DNA from: Polymyxa betae
Taxonomy: Eukaryota; Endomyxa; Phytomyxea; Plasmodiophorida; Plasmodiophoridae
DNA: 64,000 nucleotides
Direction: 5' to 3'
Assembly (NCBI GenBank): GCA_003693705.1
Contig: RBZT01000632.1
Span: 8,437-72,436, forward strand
The position numbers and the translations under genes were made by a program. The notes under the pieces are model-generated. The model ran no database searches. It had not been told where the DNA came from and was given only the letters and a program-made list of their open reading frames with translations. Of the stretch, positions 31,005-40,858 are shown one piece after another. Each line of letters begins with the position of its first letter. Position 1 is the stretch's first letter.

Positions 31005-31048
31005 GAGAGAGAGAGAGAGAGAGAGAAAGATCAGAACATCTCTCTCTC
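31005..31048. repeat. (GA)n run followed by (TC)n, potential hairpin
   Basis: About 22 nt of GA dinucleotides (31005-31026), a 12-nt spacer, then TCTCTCTC (31039-31046). It lies between the SAXO-like 5' end and the BMT5-like 3' end. It could form a purine/pyrimidine hairpin or act as a GAGA-type element. Confidence 0.85.
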
Positions 31049-31122
31049 GCTACTTCGTACTCGCGCCCAGAGAACCCGAAATCGATCTTGGAGAATCTCG
31101 AGAGAAAAGCTCTCGGGTTTAT

Positions 31123-32002
31123 TTATCGGTGTGCGAATATGAAGGTCTGCGTAGTCGATGTCTTCAACTTCAATTTTTTGGCATTTGGATCTGTAGTTTT
31201 ATGTTCATATCCTGGGAATTCATTTTCAATGAATGGAATTTTCGCTTGAAATGCGAGACCGGCAGGTTCAGCGAGTGCATCGAGATCCCTGAACCCATGT
31301 TAAGCGAATGAACGGGTCATAGCGCCATGACCTACCAGAGACTGTATGGAGGGTGATCCTTCAATGAGATTAGGACGACACCGACCTGGTCAAGGACGGC
31401 CTTGGCGCTCATAAAGAAACCGCTGATCATGGCGCGATTTAGATGAACACGTTGTTGACCAGTATGGGGGAAATTAAACACAATTCCTGAATATAGAAGT
31501 TATTGAGTTTGGAAGGTGTCATCTAGACGGTTACGATCAAATTTTGTCTGGAATTTGCTAGCGAGCTTGGTGGAATCGATTTTATGTTGGACTTTGATGG
31601 AGCCGGAAGTATGACGGCTAATCGTGTCGATTTCTTCCAGATGTGATTGTGCTCGTGGATATTTGCTGCGAACTTGAGCGGATGAATCGAATGATGAACA
31701 GATCAGCTGGCCTGAGATAGAATGATCGGATCGGATCCGGCAGACAGCAAGACTGAAGCTGAAATCACCATCGCCAACGATCAGGACGTCTATAGAAACC
31801 AGAATCAGAGAGGTCGTAGAAAAGGACGCCGAGAAGCGAGGCGATGGAAACCAAACGGATACAGACTTGGGGCTAGCACCAATGACCTCAAGGTGAGCGA
31901 CGATGATGGTGGCTTCTGCGGTCGCTTTTGATGGAATTTCAATTTGACTGGGCCATTCTGGCAGCGTTTTGATGTCTTTCTCTTGTTGTTGCGGGCGTCC
32001 AT
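31123..32002 (-). CDS. DUF2431 / BMT5-like 25S rRNA uridine-N3 methyltransferase
   Basis: BMT5 family enzymes use S-adenosylmethionine to methylate a uridine of large-subunit rRNA in the nucleolus. A Lys/Arg-rich N-terminus (MDARNNKRKTSKR) from ATG 32002 is joined by an intron ending at about 31784 to VLIVGDGDFSFSLAV, the family's SAM-binding signature. The next conserved pieces are SSFDSSAQVRSKYPRAQSHL and VQHKIDSTKL. The frame seems to stop after KFDRNRLDDTF, but an intron (GTAACC...TTCAG) restores FDRIVFNFPHTG, the next family motif, then LISLKDHPPYSLW. A last exon gives PFIENEFPGYEHKTT with TAA at 31123. Complete, not truncated. The exon-1 join is the weakest part. Confidence 0.85.
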
Positions 32003-32189
32003 TATCAATTGAAAACAAAAAATGCGCAACTGCATCTGAGCAACAATTCGAGTTGCGCAATTTTTATTTTTCTCACATTGGCAAAACTGGGATTTGAAAA
32101 CAGCGCGTTGGCCTGTACGGTAGGACGTAGGTGGTCAATCATTAACAAATATACCAGAGCGATCAATTAGAGAGTTTATATAAACAGAA

Positions 32190-35100
32190 TCAAATTGCAA
32201 CTGAACTTGGTATCATAGATGGCAGTAGGTAGACGTATCTGCACATCACGACATCATTGATTGTGACAAGAAATGCAGAACTGCTTCTTACGGGTTATTC
32301 TTTCTTGAAGTGGCATTTCGTTCCTTGATTTTGTTGGTCACTTCATCTAATTACAAATATTAAGAACCGCAACAGATCCGAATGCATGAACTTATTACCT
32401 AGGCGATGATTGAATTCATCAAAAGCAGCCCGGGCTTTCGGATCGTTATACAGCAGATCTTGATCGCTCACCTACAACGTATTATTGATGGCAGACAGCT
32501 ATAAAACAGCTCTATCAAACCTTGCCTAGATAGACTTCATCGGGCGAATATTCGGACAGAGCACGCGCTATTGCAACGGCTTGTACTGTTTGGGTTCTAC
32601 GATGCGGGTCAGTACGACCGGTGGCGATCACAGAACGGCTGCATACATATTGGGAATGGAATCCAAGATCACCCTCTGTGTAATGGGCTCATCGATCTCA
32701 TCAGGGATCGGCTTCCGCATAACTATAGGTCTCGGTTAGTTTTCTGAGCGTTACAGCTCCATAAGTACAGACTGATGGGATGATGTGGTTGCCATGCGTA
32801 ATGCTCTGATAACAGTGTCAGTATTGAGACAGCCTCCATATACGGAACTGTTACCGTATTGGTTGAAGTTGATGGCTGAATGACCAGCCGAGGCTGTGTA
32901 GATCACACGAGCAGCCATCTTAACAACATCTTTAACGGTCTTGAACTCAGGAATTGTTTGCCCTGGCATTAGATCCTGAAGCTCCAGGCGGAAATGGCTG
33001 AGTTCTGCAGTGAATCAGAGACCTGGATATCGTTACATTGATATACGTTACCGGTATCGTTTGTAACCTGACTTGGGTCCTTATCGTTGTAGTATATGGC
33101 AATGTAGTCTTTGACATATTTCTTGATCGCATCCCATATTAGACAGACGTCTTCACGCCATGGATACGCTCCTGGTTCTGTGACCAATGGAGTATTGGCG
33201 TTTTCACCGAACCCGTTCATGCGCAGCTCTTTTTTTGGCGACATGACTTCGTACGACCATAAAGAGAAACTCTTCTCGATAAACGAGAACGATTCTTGCC
33301 CTACAACGTATCAGAAACGCTTCGTAGTAAAATGAGTGTTATTTTGTTACCAAGGGCAAACAGCTTGCAGATCAGCGGCAATAACCTGTTGAAAACATTT
33401 TCAGTGGAATCGAGGCTTCACCCAGTCGTACCCGACCTTTGCCGGGCAAGAGCGTTCATAGCCATGACATTTTGCAGATGCGGTTTCAGCAAGCGGTAGA
33501 GCGGATGCACTGGAGATAAAGATCGGCGCATGGCCAGCGCGAAACTGTTCGCTGATGAGATTATGTTTCAGTGGTAACGGCAATTGCTGACGTTACCATT
33601 CTATGACCAAATGGCATCGAAAGAAATGTGTTCGCAGTTGATGAACTTGCGAATTGGCACTGTTCACCCACATCTTCGCCAACAGCCTGAACAGCGCATT
33701 GTCAGCGCGGAGTCTCTCGTGATGGCCTCTGGATACCATTCGTTCTGTACATTCTCCGGGCAGTTCTCACTAACCGGATAATAGATCCGTCCGTCTTTCT
33801 TGAGCTGGATAGCGACCGGGATCAGGCCGTCCGCGTGTTCGTCGTAATAAAATACACAGACAGGAGCGGCCAGATAACGCGACTCCGCATCCTGAAAAAA
33901 GCTGTGAATCGCCATGCTGGAGACCGAATCGCGGCCACCTTATCGAGACGTAAAAGGCTGGAGATCGTGTTCATAATGAAGCCGCGATCTTGTGATGGGC
34001 GTTCTTTGACGCCCATTCGATACTGGTTCTGGAGATCGACGAAATCCTGCAGAAGAGGGCGGAAATCCACGTAGCAGAACCGGCCGTTCTTCAGATCGTC
34101 GGCGATGTTCCGATGACGAAACAGCGGCACATTCTGACTGATGCTTTCTATGGCGATCGGGAACCTTTCAGGAAACGCGCCCTAACAACAGCTCAGCACG
34201 CCGAGATCTTCAAGACGTGCTAGCCCGCGCTTACCGAACAGAGCTTGATCTGATAGGGATTCAGGCCGCTAACGTATCCACGTCCCATGGTGGAATCCTT
34301 CTCCCAGACCTCGTCGATAGGGGTTGGCAGCCGTCCGTTCTTGAAGAACATCAACTTCATCTCATCGAAACTCTCCCAGCTTTTCGTGTTTCCGAAGACG
34401 GTTGACACGGCTGTGTCGACGATATCGCTGAGAATCGCCAAGCTGATCTGAGGTCCAAATTAGGATCGCGAATTACCGAGTAATGAAGCTCTACCTGGCG
34501 AGCCTTTATCGACAGAAACTGTTCATCATCTGGCAGGTCCCAGTACTACACTCGAGTCATTAAAACTGTCGAGACCAAACGACGTCGTACTGACCCGGCT
34601 GCACATGCCGACCGGCAAGTTCGGTAAGCGTAGCAGCTGGCTGCTATCATAAACGCTTTGCCAGTATGCCAGATCGGCACCCCGTAATTGTCTCATATAT
34701 GGAGACATTCGTGGGCTAGTCGGAAGCTGGGCTTGGCCACAGAAGAAGATCCGACTTGTGCTGGCTTTGATCCACGAATAAACAGCGAAGAAGCAATCCT
34801 GGCCTCGAGACGGCTGACGAACCTGCCCAAAGGCGTCAGTTCCATCTCTGGTTAAAAGATTCATCAATACGTACTCGAATGTAGTTGATGTAGATGGGCG
34901 TCAGCAAAGAACGCCAGCCGCTTTTGGCTTCCAAACGAATAGCGAAGATATCACCGATATCCTTGGTAGCATCGAAGCCGCTATGTACTTCCTATACGAT
35001 CTCAAAACACTGTTCTGACAATATCAAGGCCCTCACTGTATCGTCGCCATGATGTCGTTCGATGAGCGATCCTTTCGATCGAAGACTGAAGGGTCCGGCC

Positions 35101-35210
35101 GACATATTCGGCTGCGCCCCCATGAGCGTGATGGAGAGACGCAGGTCGGTGGCCATTAGCAGACGTTCACCGTTGCGGACGACGATAGTGTAGACATCGG
35201 CCGACGACAT
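32190..35210 (-). CDS. PLAT-domain lipoxygenase
   Basis: Non-heme iron dioxygenase that peroxidises polyunsaturated fatty acids. ATG 35210. The N-terminal PLAT/LH2 beta-barrel is visible (VYTIVVRNGERLL, KDIGDIFAIRLEAKSGW, PIYINYIRVR). The catalytic domain has YVDFRPLLQDF, YLAAPVCVFYYDEHADGLIP and VAIQLKKDGRIYYP. The iron-site helix is HQLRTHFFRCHLVIE, followed by FALAMRRSLSPVHPLYRLLK and LQNVMAMNALAR. Next comes IYTASAGHSAINFNQYG, with the His and Asn iron ligands. The C-terminus appears truncated after ERNATSRKNNP, but a donor there (CCC|GTAAGA) joins to a final mini-exon giving YVYLLPSMIPSSVAI, so the last residue is the iron-binding Ile. Stop at 32190. About ten introns; several joins are approximate. 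Animal-like PLAT plus short catalytic domain. Diverges from the DUF3293 gene. Confidence 0.9.
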
Positions 35211-35306
35211 GGCAGTGTTTCGAGAACGATAAAGATCTTAATGAGGACCCTCTGCTAGATTTGAATATCGGCACTGGAGATCGACCCCATCGACCCCATC
35301 ACCCCA

Positions 35307-35320
35307 AACAGCGGTTCAAG
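35307..35320 (-). promoter_or_regulatory. 14-mer shared with the permease promoter (copy 1)
   Basis: Reads CTTGAACCGCTGTT on the minus strand, 97 bp upstream of the lipoxygenase ATG. The identical 14-mer occurs at 38279-38292, 102 bp upstream of the permease ATG, in the same orientation. A direct repeat of GACCCCATC lies just next to this copy (35283-35300). Possible shared promoter element; role is inferred only from position. Confidence 0.5.
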
Positions 35321-35555
35321 TGGGCCGCGTGTCTCTTTAGATCATGAACATATCTGTGTGTGCACAGGACTATGAGAAACGTTCGACGCGTCCAAAATGA
35401 GCGCATGACGAACGCTGTTTCTGTCAGCCATGGCCCATGGCCCCCAATTTCCTTCTCATTGAAATGGCAACCTTCGAATCGACCTATTCCGTCCTACGAC
35501 TTGTCTCGATATTCGGATCGTACTTGGCCCAACAAACAGAGATTCGTAAGCTAAA

Positions 35556-35564
35556 AAACCCTAG
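35556..35564. repeat. Telomere-like motif upstream of the DUF3293 gene
   Basis: AAACCCTAG, about 80 bp before the ATG. A single unit, weaker than the intronic tracts. Confidence 0.5.
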
Positions 35565-35642
35565 AATGAGCCAAAACGAAATAGATTCTCGTCACTTGGC
35601 CAGGCTGGTCTCGCAACAATTGTCATTCGGTCGTACTGGACC

Positions 35643-36241
35643 ATGTCGAAGCGCGGCGTCGATTTGTATGAGATCTGGGCCCGCGCCTTCAATTCTTGGC
35701 GCCCGCCTCGCCAGCCGGCCGTCTATCTAGCGCCGCGAGCAGCGCTCGGCAAATCGTCATCGTCAGCCCCGCCGCCGCCCTTGGGCCTGATCTCTCCGGA
35801 TCTCGTAATCCAAAGTCGTGTCCGTCGCGCTCCGATCTTAATGTCCGTCAATAGAAGGCTCTCGAGATCACGGCCTGGAACCCGTTGGGCCAGCCCGCCG
35901 ACTTCGAAACGAATCGCGAACGCAATCGGCAGCTGCAGAGCGACTTGGACGCGCGTCGCGATCGAATTTGCATGTACTGGCCCTCGTCCGGATTCGATCT
36001 GGGTGGTTGGCGTGAAGACGGGTTCGTGATCTGGCTCGATGCTGATCTTGACGACGAATGGGTCGTAGAACTAGCGAGGCAGTACGACCAGGGCGCCATA
36101 TATCGGTATAGGTTCGAGAAGGATGGCGACCGCATGCATATCTGGAGACAGACGGTGCCAGTTGTGATGAATAACGACGTCGGCGATGACCAAGTCGAGA
36201 TGGAGCTGATCCGAGAGCCGCCGTCGCCTCCTCTTGGCTGA
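35643..36241 (+). CDS. DUF3293 domain protein
   Basis: Two exons, 35643-35804 and 35855-36241, separated by a 50-nt GT-AG intron. Exon 1 (ATG 35643, MSKRGVDLYEIWARAFNSW) is followed by an Ala/Ser/Pro linker. The join restores LKALEITAWNPLGQP, and then come NRERNRQLQSDL, WREDGFVIW and ELARQYDQGAIYRYRFE. These match the DUF3293 plan: ITAWNP near the start, a paired Asn/Asn-Leu helix, and a closing 'A..f.Q.A.y.' strand. DUF3293 is a small alpha/beta domain, mostly bacterial, of unknown function. The C-terminal 50 residues are acidic. The eukaryotic occurrence with an intron argues against contamination. The biochemical role is unknown. Confidence 0.8.
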
Positions 36242-36265
36242 TACGAATGAAATAGAGATGTTTAT

Positions 36266-38177
36266 TTATTTACGCGGCAGGATGAAATGGAACGCTATGA
36301 AGGCGATCAAATTGATGACGAGAGCAGCTGTGAACGCGACCGGATTCGAGATCAGCAGAGCCAGCAACGTGGCCAGTACAACGACGACCTTGGGGATCGT
36401 TATGGCCCAAACGCCGGCCCATCCGCCGGGAACTTGAAACGGACGAATCGCATCGGGTTCGTTCTGCCTCAGCACGACGAACGTTGCGAATTCCAGCAGC
36501 AACGCGATACTAAACGTCATGTCACAAGGGTTAGGGTTTAGGGTTCCGGATCTGCCTGACCATGCGAACACCATCTCCAGTTGTATCAGTTGTGTTAGAT
36601 CGGTCTGCACCAGGACGCACATCACCACACATTGCGCCCAGAACGATCGCAACGGGACGCCGTCCTTCGATCTCCGCTCGAACCAGGCCGGTACGACCCG
36701 GCGCCGAGTCATTGTTTGTTGGCCCATGGCGCACAGCATCTGTCCGGTAGATGCGATGCCGGCATTGCAGAGACCCAAGCTTGATAGCAGTCCGGACAGG
36801 ATCGTCAGGGCGCCGAGCCACGGACCGGCACGGCGGGCGGCCGCCACGAACCCGTTCCCGGTCGACCAGAGCCGCGGATCGGGCATCAGGGCGTACCCAA
36901 CCACGACCGGGACGACATACGCGAATGTGGACAGCATGATGGCCAGCCCTAGACCCAGCTGCCAGCAGTGGCATCAGCGCTTGACATTGTCGTGATCGGT
37001 AACATTACAGGAAGGGTTCGAGGCGGGTCGGCGATCTCACCGGCGATCGAACCGACCGAGTCCCAACCTGAAACCACGTTAGACGATTGCGGGTCGGTTG
37101 CCAGTGCAATAACGACCTGTGCTGGCCCAGAGCAGGACCGACATCAGCACGCCTATGTAATAGTCAGTTATTGTCTGGTGTTGTAGGTGATAGGGCGGCA
37201 ACGACCCCAGTCAACGTTGTCCGGGATCTTGGTGAAGTCGGCCAGGTGGAATTGTCTCGCCTACACCGGGTCTGAATGAGGCCCCGGTTGAAAAACCCTA
37301 AACCCTAACTGACAGCGAACGGGATCTCCAGGACGAAGACGGCCATGGTCCCAAGCAGCATCAGCGCCAGCGAATCCGCCACGGTTTGAATCCCGGCCGC
37401 ATTCAGCGCCGTCAGGCCCACTAAAACTAGCGGCCGCCCAATCACCATGGCCGCCCATGATTCGCTCGCCCCGGGCCAGTATGCCACGAAAATGTTCGCT
37501 ATAAGGGAGCAATTCAGTCAGGCCAAGGGATACTTTAAAACTAAAAGCAAACGAAGAAAAAACGAGCAAAATTTCTTACGATAAATGCATTTATCGATGA
37601 GACCGGCGACGAACGTGTTGATGGCGTTCAGAGCGCCGAGGCTCTGTCCGAGGCCTCGGTAGACCCAGACGACGGAGCCGCCGTTCTCTGGCATCATGGT
37701 GGCCAACTCAGCCGTCATCAGCGCTTGCGGAATCGACCAGATCAAGGGAAGGACCAACAGCCTGATTGATGCCCAAAGTAAGCCCCGACGACAAGACATG
37801 GCGCACGTCGTACCGACCCGATCAGAGTGATGCAAGCGCCGCCAGCACTAACTGAACAGATGCAACATTAGGTTGATGAAACCATCAGGGAGTGTCGTAC
37901 CTGCCGCTTCCAAGCCGTAAGGACCGCCGCATCTGCCGAATGTCAGAAGAAAGGTGATATTATAGTTCCGGGCGCTGATGGTTTACGTGAGGAAGAAAGC
38001 GATGTAGACGAAACGCGTTAGCGAGATCGCCCCCCGGCGGAACGGCGAAATTGGCGATGCCGATTCCAGGCCATCGTCGCTGAATTTGTCACCCAACAGC
38101 TGATCCTGCTCCGAGAGATAATCAGCAGATTTCGATCTGCCGATATGGACGCTGCCGGACTTGGCCGTCACCGTCAT
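36266..38177 (-). CDS. APC-superfamily amino-acid/polyamine permease (LAT/PUT-like)
   Basis: Twelve-span amino-acid/polyamine/cation symporter. ATG 38177 with a hydrophilic Ser-rich N-terminus, then RGAISLTRFVYIAFFLT (TM1). The conserved TM1 loop (CGGPYGLEAA) follows an intron. The PUT/LAT hallmark ALMTAELATMMPENGGSVVW corresponds to plant 'ALITAEL...PENGGYVVW'. Later parts include FAYVVPVVVGYALMPD, TGQMLCAMGQ, VPAWFERRSKDGVPLRSFW, LIQLEMVFA, then after an intron IALLLEFATFVVLRQNEPD and IRPFQVPGGW. It ends FIAFHFILPRK with stop at 36266. At least six introns, two of them holding telomere-like tracts. Plant PUTs move polyamines and paraquat; trypanosomatid homologues move Arg or polyamines. 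Substrate not predictable. Confidence 0.85.
36528..36545. repeat. Telomere-like tract in a permease intron
   Basis: GGGTTAGGGTTTAGGGTT on the plus strand, in the intron between VFA and IALLLEF of the minus-strand permease. The intron frame happens to stay open, so the repeat could be mistaken for coding. Confidence 0.85.
37292..37309. repeat. Telomere-like tract forming a permease 5' splice site
   Basis: Plus strand AAAACCCTAAACCCTAAC. On the gene strand it reads GTTAGGGTTTAGGG immediately after the exon (GCTGTCA|GTTAGG), so the repeat itself appears to supply the GT donor. Confidence 0.8.
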
Positions 38178-38278
38178 GGTTGCTCGGCTGGGCGGTACTG
38201 GCCGAACACGTGATTTGCCGACCGATCTGGATCTAGAAGAAAGCCGAAATTGAAACCGACTCGGTCGTCACAGGACGT

Positions 38279-38292
38279 AACAGCGGTTCAAG
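38279..38292 (-). promoter_or_regulatory. 14-mer shared with the lipoxygenase promoter (copy 2)
   Basis: CTTGAACCGCTGTT on the minus strand, 102 bp upstream of the permease ATG and at the far 3' edge of the Cys-rich membrane protein gene. See copy 1. Confidence 0.5.
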
Positions 38293-38307
38293 GTGTGATG
38301 CGCCGTT

Positions 38308-39300
38308 TTATTTCTTTGTGGACGACGAGCTCGGGGCCATTGGTTTCTCAGATTTCGAACCGGCGGCCTGCTTGGCGGTCTTCACGATCGACGTGGCGAT
38401 GTTCGAAGCGCCTTTTACAGCGAACTTGGCGAGGACCTTGGCCGCTTCTGCGGGCGAAACTTCCGCCGGCGTTTTCTCGTCGTCTCGGCTTGTCGGCCCA
38501 GCAGGAATCGCTTGATAATTGCTATTAGATTTCACGACCTACGATCAATCGTCAATCGGCCAGGGACTGAAAGAAACTGGGCGAACTCGACCTCATCATA
38601 GGCAGGGGGCAGAGGCTCGATTGGGACCATCGCCTGCGCCTGTTTATTCACCGAGGTCTTGCTTGGAACGTCTTCCGACTTGTCCTTATTAGAGTTGATG
38701 AGATTCGCAGCTGCAGGAGGACGGTCGTGATGGTGAGGGGATGAAGCGTTCGTCGCCAGCATGTCGAGATCGACTTCATCTTCGCATAGACAAACGATGC
38801 AGCAATGAGGGCAGCACGGAATAGCACAGCCTAAGCCCCAAGGATGCGCTTCTGGATCCCATCGGTTGCGTCGCTGATCGCGGCTTTCCACGCTATCGTC
38901 ACAGCACGGGTCGCAACGACATCCCGTTGGAAAGCATCTAAAAACGAGTCAGAGATCATTCCAGAGCTGAACTGACAACATTCGACGTACGGAAAGAGCG
39001 GATTGTGAGGAAAGCATAAGGCCACATGTTTGGCTCGGCTCTTTCGTCCATTACCAGCAAACAAACCTAATCAAAATCAGAATAAACGCGAATATTGAAA
39101 TGGAAAGAACCTGTATGCGGCGGTTTCCTCGATTCGTGTTTCCAGCAGCAAAGCCAGCCGCAGATACACGAATAGAACGAGACACATTTCGACGTGCGAT
39201 ACCAGAAGCGCATCCTGTACATGTACCAAACGACGAGGGCCACTAGGGACAGGCCCAGGACGGTATAGCCGACGATATCACCACTCTTGTCTTTACCCAT
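38308..39300 (-). CDS. Cys-rich single-span membrane protein, unrecognised
   Basis: No family recognised. ATG 39300 (MGKDKSGDIVGYTVLGLSLV) leads directly into one transmembrane segment, followed by aromatic/Arg residues and a Cys cluster (SFYSCICGWLCCWKH). Later exons add more Cys motifs (GCAIPCCPHCCIVCLCEDE), an acidic and Asn/Ser-rich linker, and a PPAYDE motif that resembles a PPxY WW-domain ligand. An intron of about 50 nt follows PPAYDE, and the Ala/Lys-rich last exon ends SSSSTKK with stop at 38308. The middle exon choice (about 39060-38940) is uncertain because two frames are open. Juxtamembrane Cys suggests palmitoylation; the second cluster could bind zinc. PPxY could recruit a NEDD4-type ligase (inference). 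Confidence 0.6.
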
Positions 39301-39606
39301 CTCTGCTCAACAATAACTACATTAGATCATTATGGAGAGTGTGGCTCTCACTCTTAGAGGGTCGTCTTATCTCCGTATTGAACAGAAGAGGAGCTGAGCC
39401 ACGGTCTGGGGCCTCGCACTCGGGTTCACCTCAGAACGAACTCTCACTTCGATTTCAATGCAATCCGACCTGTGCCGAGAAGCCCGGATGGGTTGTCATA
39501 TCCAGTTCCACGTCAACGTACTGTATTTAACATTCTGGAGCCATTTGATGAAGAGATGATTGTCTGGAAGAAGTGATAGGAAGAAGCAGTCGAGAACATG
39601 GGAAAG

Positions 39607-40858
39607 TTACGGTTTTCTATTAATTTGAAAATCGGCATAAGGAAGCAGTTGTGTGATGTAGATTTCGGCCAGATCGGAATACGTCGACCCCCTAAGTGCA
39701 ACTCGAAAGCCGAGGTGCCTGTATATACGAGCCCAGTCATTACTTCTCACCTAAACGTAAATCGTCAGCTTCCAACTAGCGACAACTTTGCTGACAGACA
39801 TTATCAAACCCGCCTAAAGCTGCAACGCTGTGGTAAAGCAACCACAGATCAACAGGTTTGCCTTGAACAAGAAGCTTGAATTTGCCGGAATACTCGCTGT
39901 CTGGATTCTTGGACCTCAACACTTCAAGTTCTTCGAGGAAGATTTTCTTATCGTCGTCGTATCTTGTCGTACAATTGATGCATTTGAATTGCGGCCAATC
40001 GCGGCCAAATGGAGAGTGTTGCGAACAATAACTTCATATGATACTTTAGAACAAGAATCACACGAGGCATAGAACGAACCTGATCCAGCAAGACTCGCAT
40101 TCTAATTTAATGTTGATCTCGGGGCACAAAGCGCATTGATGCCTTGGGCATTTCCATTTCCCAGAAGGGACGTTTCCCTGATGATTAAATCAGCTGAAGA
40201 AAAGGTTTAGTTGAATTTAGCGAAATCTCACCAGTCCAACACAAGCTGGATGATAAAGACGAGAACAACCGACGACGTCACAAACGAGAACAGTTCCTCC
40301 AGTCTACAAATCAAATCTCAAAGAGGAACAAATAAAAATATTAGAGAACCTTGCAGATAAGGCAATGCTCGTCTTCGTCTAGATTGACGACGATATGGTT
40401 ATTCCTGCGGCGAATAGTTCTAAGAACGATTTAGATGGAATTGCAGGACAACAAAACGCTGTACGAGACGGTGTTGATAGGCTTCTTCTTTTTAATCCAA
40501 TTAGGCAGATCGGAAAGTTTCATGACAGCAGCATGGTCGTAATTGCACGCTTGCAATAAGGTCAGAGCTGCTTCCTGGTCGATCTCCATTGATCTGGGGA
40601 ACATTTCCCCTGACGAGATCCGTTAAGCCTGATAGTCAGCAAATAAAGTCAAATACGCTTACTAATTTCGGTTAAAAATGTATCGACATTGCATTCTGCA
40701 TTATTCCTTTCAGGCCTCCAGAGCAATTCACCACCCAATCGCTCACTGGCTGGCTGGCACCGTTTCGATAATCCAGCCTGACCATAATAAGCCTGAGAAT
40801 AGCAAAAGAACAACAAACGGCGTGATAAATTGCAACTTGTGGTTGTGAAAGTCTTCAT
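39607..40858 (-). CDS. ELM2-PHD-ARID chromatin regulator
   Basis: Three nuclear domains in order. The ELM2 region at the N-terminus has LGGELLWRPERNN, VDTFLTEI, and EIDQEAALTLLQACNYDHAA with KLSDLPNWIKKKKP. An NSD-like PHD finger spans three exons: DEDEHCLICK, LVCDVVGCSRLYHPACVGL, GKWKCPRHQCALC and a trailing ECESC. An ARID/BRIGHT domain has DKKIFLEELEVLR, GKPVDLWLLYHSVAALGGFD, WARIYRHLGFRVALRGSTYS and LLPYADF. ELM2 binds class-I HDACs, PHD reads histone tails and ARID binds DNA, so this is probably an HDAC-linked repressor. ELM2-ARID combinations exist in plants. Stop at 39607. The ATG at 40858 is in frame with ELM2, but an upstream exon is more likely because the first ELM2 strand is weak. 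Confidence 0.78.

Noticed and set aside
31500-32060. BMT5-like gene appearing truncated at KFDRNRLDDTF
   Set aside because: A GTAACC...TTCAG intron restores the next family motif FDRIVFNFPHTG and a full C-terminus, so the gene is intact.
32300-32360. Lipoxygenase lacking its C-terminal iron-ligand Ile
   Set aside because: A consensus donor at the apparent end joins to a mini-exon ending in SSVAI.
36519-36995. Open plus-strand frames opposite the permease
   Set aside because: No domain or motif; the minus strand encodes clear transmembrane permease segments here.
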